DNA of 30,143 bases from Gammaproteobacteria bacterium (GTDB taxonomy: Bacteria; Pseudomonadota; Gammaproteobacteria; SZUA-152): contig JAUVNZ010000001.1 in the NCBI GenBank assembly GCA_030599435.1, positions 1-30,143 of the forward strand, written 5' to 3'. The stretch's first letter is position 1. Every line of letters begins with the position of its first letter. Below the pieces are notes generated by a model that worked only from the letters and a program-made list of their open reading frames with translations, was not told where the DNA came from and searched no databases. The position numbers and the translations under genes are program-made. Positions 28,651 to 30,143 of the stretch are shown here, piece by piece.

Positions 28651-29670
28651 ATGTTCATTAAACGATTTCTTGCATTATTAAGCGCACGAAATAAGGAATT
28701 CATCCGTGATCGTTCTTCATTGAGCTGGAATATCCTGATGCCCGTTCTCATTGTCGTAGGTTTTGCTGTTACCTTCACCAGTGATTATTCAGACCAGTAT
28801 AAAGTAGGTGTTGTTAATCTTGATACTACAAGAGAGCAGGACTCTCCAGAATTTGTCGAGTTTTTTAATACTAAATATATCGATTTTATTCAGATTAGTG
28901 ATGCCGAATCTGCAAGGGTTAAAGTTCAGCGACATCAACTAGATATGCTGGTTGATATTGGGTCGAAGAGTTACTGGATTAATAATGAATCTCCTAATGG
29001 TTACCTTGCTGAAAAAATACTGATCACTTCAGGATCAACTTCACTTAATAAAAAAACGGTTACGGGTAAAGAAATTCGTTACGTGGATTGGGTAATACCG
29101 GGCATTCTGTCCATGAATATGATGTTTAGCGCGTTATTCGGCGTGGGTTATGTCATTGTGCGTTATCGAAAAAATGGCATGTTAAAAAGGCTCAAGGCGA
29201 CACCGGTTTCTGCTTTCGAGTTCCTGGGTGTGCAAATCGCATCACGTTTGCTATTAATCATGGCAATTACCGTATTCGTTTTTTATAGTACAAATCTGTT
29301 TATTGGTTATGCAATGTTCGGTTCGCACCTCAGTCTGTTTTTAGTGTTTGCACTTGGTGCTATCAGCCTCATCAGCTTGAGTCTGATAGTATCGGCAAGA
29401 ACTACCAGTGAAGAAACCGCAGGAGGTCTTTTGAACCTGATTGCCTGGCCCATGATGTTTTTATCAGGTGTATGGTTCTCTCTGGAAGGTGCGAATCCAT
29501 TAATGCAAGACTTCGCAGAAATACTACCGCTGACCCATATAACAGCCGCTACAAGAGCAATAATGATTGACGGCGCAAGCTTGATGGACGTTTCCTACCA
29601 TCTGGTTGTGCTCGTAGGCCAGAGCATTTTATTCTTATTGATTGGGGCATATACTTTTAGGTGGGAATGA
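28651..29670 (+). CDS. ABC-2 type exporter permease
   Basis: Membrane partner of the ATPase encoded just upstream. It has 339 residues with an N-terminal membrane helix (about 23-43), a large periplasmic loop (about 45-140), then about five membrane helices (near 148-170, 190-215, 225-248, 258-275 and 315-333). The family segments RKNGMLKRLKATPVSAFEFL and LSGVWFSLEG are present. The C-terminus AYTFRWE looks natural, so the IS30 element beginning about ten bases after the stop has probably not cut the gene. Confidence 0.9.
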   Translation: MFIKRFLALLSARNKEFIRDRSSLSWNILMPVLIVVGFAVTFTSDYSDQYKVGVVNLDTTREQDSPEFVEFFNTKYIDFIQISDAESARVKVQRHQLDMLVDIGSKSYWINNESPNGYLAEKILITSGSTSLNKKTVTGKEIRYVDWVIPGILSMNMMFSALFGVGYVIVRYRKNGMLKRLKATPVSAFEFLGVQIASRLLLIMAITVFVFYSTNLFIGYAMFGSHLSLFLVFALGAISLISLSLIVSARTTSEETAGGLLNLIAWPMMFLSGVWFSLEGANPLMQDFAEILPLTHITAATRAIMIDGASLMDVSYHLVVLVGQSILFLLIGAYTFRWE

Positions 29671-29702
29671 CCGCTTTATACGGCGATTTCAACCGATCGA
29701 CG

Positions 29703-29739
29703 CAACACTTTAATCTTACAACAAAAAGATGGAGTGTTG
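29703..29739 (+). promoter_or_regulatory. Hairpin over the transposase ribosome site
   Basis: CAACACT (29703-29709) pairs with AGTGTTG (29733-29739), and ATCTT (29713-29717) with AAGAT (29726-29730). The Shine-Dalgarno GGAG (29731-29734) lies inside this structure, eight bases before the ATG at 29743. Transcripts reading in from outside could fold and shut off translation of transposase. Confidence 0.55.
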
Positions 29740-29742
29740 AAT

Positions 29743-30143
29743 ATGAAACAAAGAAAGCGAATTTATTACACCGAAGCACAGCAATCCCAGATGTGGGATC
29801 GATGGCAAAAGGGAGAGTCATTACATTCCATCGCCAAACTTTTTGACAGAGGCCACTCCTCCGTATCCCGTATTTTATCGTTAACAGGGGGAATACGTCC
29901 GCCAAAACGCACACGCTCAAGTCGCGCATTATCACTTTCAGAGCGAGAGGATATCTCCAGAGGTATTGCGGTTGGTTTATCTATGCGATCGATTGCGGGT
30001 CAATTACATCGTTCTCCTTCGACGGTGAGTCGTGAAATTAAGCGCAATGGTGGTTATGATGATTATCGCGCTGCCCACGCTGAGCAAGCCACCTGGGGCC
30101 GGGCTTGCCGCCCAAAGGTGTGTAAACTCACCTTTAATCGGCC
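29743..30143 (+). CDS. IS30-family transposase, N-terminal part
   Basis: The frame is open from ATG at 29743 to the window end, 133 complete codons. The N-terminus has two helix-turn-helix units: about residues 8-45 (YYTEAQQSQMWDRWQKGES, then SIAKLFDRGHSSVSRIL) and about 65-105 (LSLSEREDISRGIAVGLS, then RSIAGQLHRSPSTVSREIKR). These are typical of IS30 transposases, which bind the terminal repeats through this region. The DDE catalytic domain lies outside the window, so integrity cannot be judged. No frameshift in the visible part. Confidence 0.93.
   Translation, partial: MKQRKRIYYTEAQQSQMWDRWQKGESLHSIAKLFDRGHSSVSRILSLTGGIRPPKRTRSSRALSLSEREDISRGIAVGLSMRSIAGQLHRSPSTVSREIKRNGGYDDYRAAHAEQATWGRACRPKVCKLTFNR

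Larger units (their letters stand above)
29680..30143 (+). mobile_element. IS30-family insertion sequence, left part only
   Basis: The left terminal region near 29680-29709 contains GATTTCAACCGATCGACGCA (29685-29704) followed by ACACT, strongly like the IS30 terminal repeat in form (GATTCAA...GG...TCAACGCAACA). It is followed by an IS30-type transposase reading frame that runs off the window. The exact outer edge is uncertain by a few bases because the right end and target duplication are not in view. Confidence 0.85.

Noticed and set aside
29661..29846. 61-codon plus-strand frame at the permease/IS junction
   Set aside because: It crosses the IS30 end and overlaps the transposase in another frame; the transposase frame has the helix-turn-helix motifs.

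Overview
This 30.1 kb window is chromosomal DNA of a Gammaproteobacterium, moderately AT-rich. Two conserved housekeeping blocks point to a relative of Pseudomonas or the marine Cellvibrionales-type lineages: a mucD-type protease gene followed by lepA-lepB-DUF4845-rnc-era-recO-pdxJ-acpS, and the initiator-tRNA/rimP-nusA-infB-rbfA-truB-rpsO-pnp operon. Assignment below class level is inference from gene order and cannot be proved here.

Layout. 1-1248: 5'-truncated periplasmic Do-type protease, closed by a strong terminator. 1380-8197: lepA, lepB, a DUF4845 membrane protein, rnc, era, recO, pdxJ and acpS, with several start/stop overlaps. 8198-8708: a gene-poor stretch holding an initiator tRNA-fMet, a degenerate tRNA-like element that shares a 12-bp 3' repeat with it, two intrinsic terminators and alternative hairpins. 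8709-17385: transcription and translation genes (rimP, nusA, infB, rbfA, truB, rpsO, pnp), closed by a terminator. 17507-18391: galU. 18414-21511, minus strand: a TonB-dependent receptor followed by an ABC-type substrate-binding protein with no permease or ATPase nearby. 21733-24083: cysM and rlmD. 24084-24254: a hairpin-rich leader, then a DUF6763 gene. 24570-26606, minus strand: ettA followed by a HopJ-family gene. 26784-29670: prmB and a two-gene ABC exporter. From about 29680 to the end: the left part of an IS30-family insertion sequence, cut off by the window edge.

How the genes work together. Most products serve ribosome assembly, translation or RNA handling: EF-4, RNase III, Era, RimP, NusA, IF2, RbfA, TruB, S15, PNPase, RlmD, EttA, PrmB and initiator tRNA. 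Envelope functions (MucD, LepB, GalU, the TonB receptor pair, the ABC exporter) sit around them. The least ordinary parts are the tRNA-like element and leader before rimP, the orphan TonB-receptor/binding-protein pair, the structured leader before the DUF6763 gene, and the IS30 copy with a hairpin over its transposase start. I did not find a clearly new multi-gene defence or biosynthetic system.
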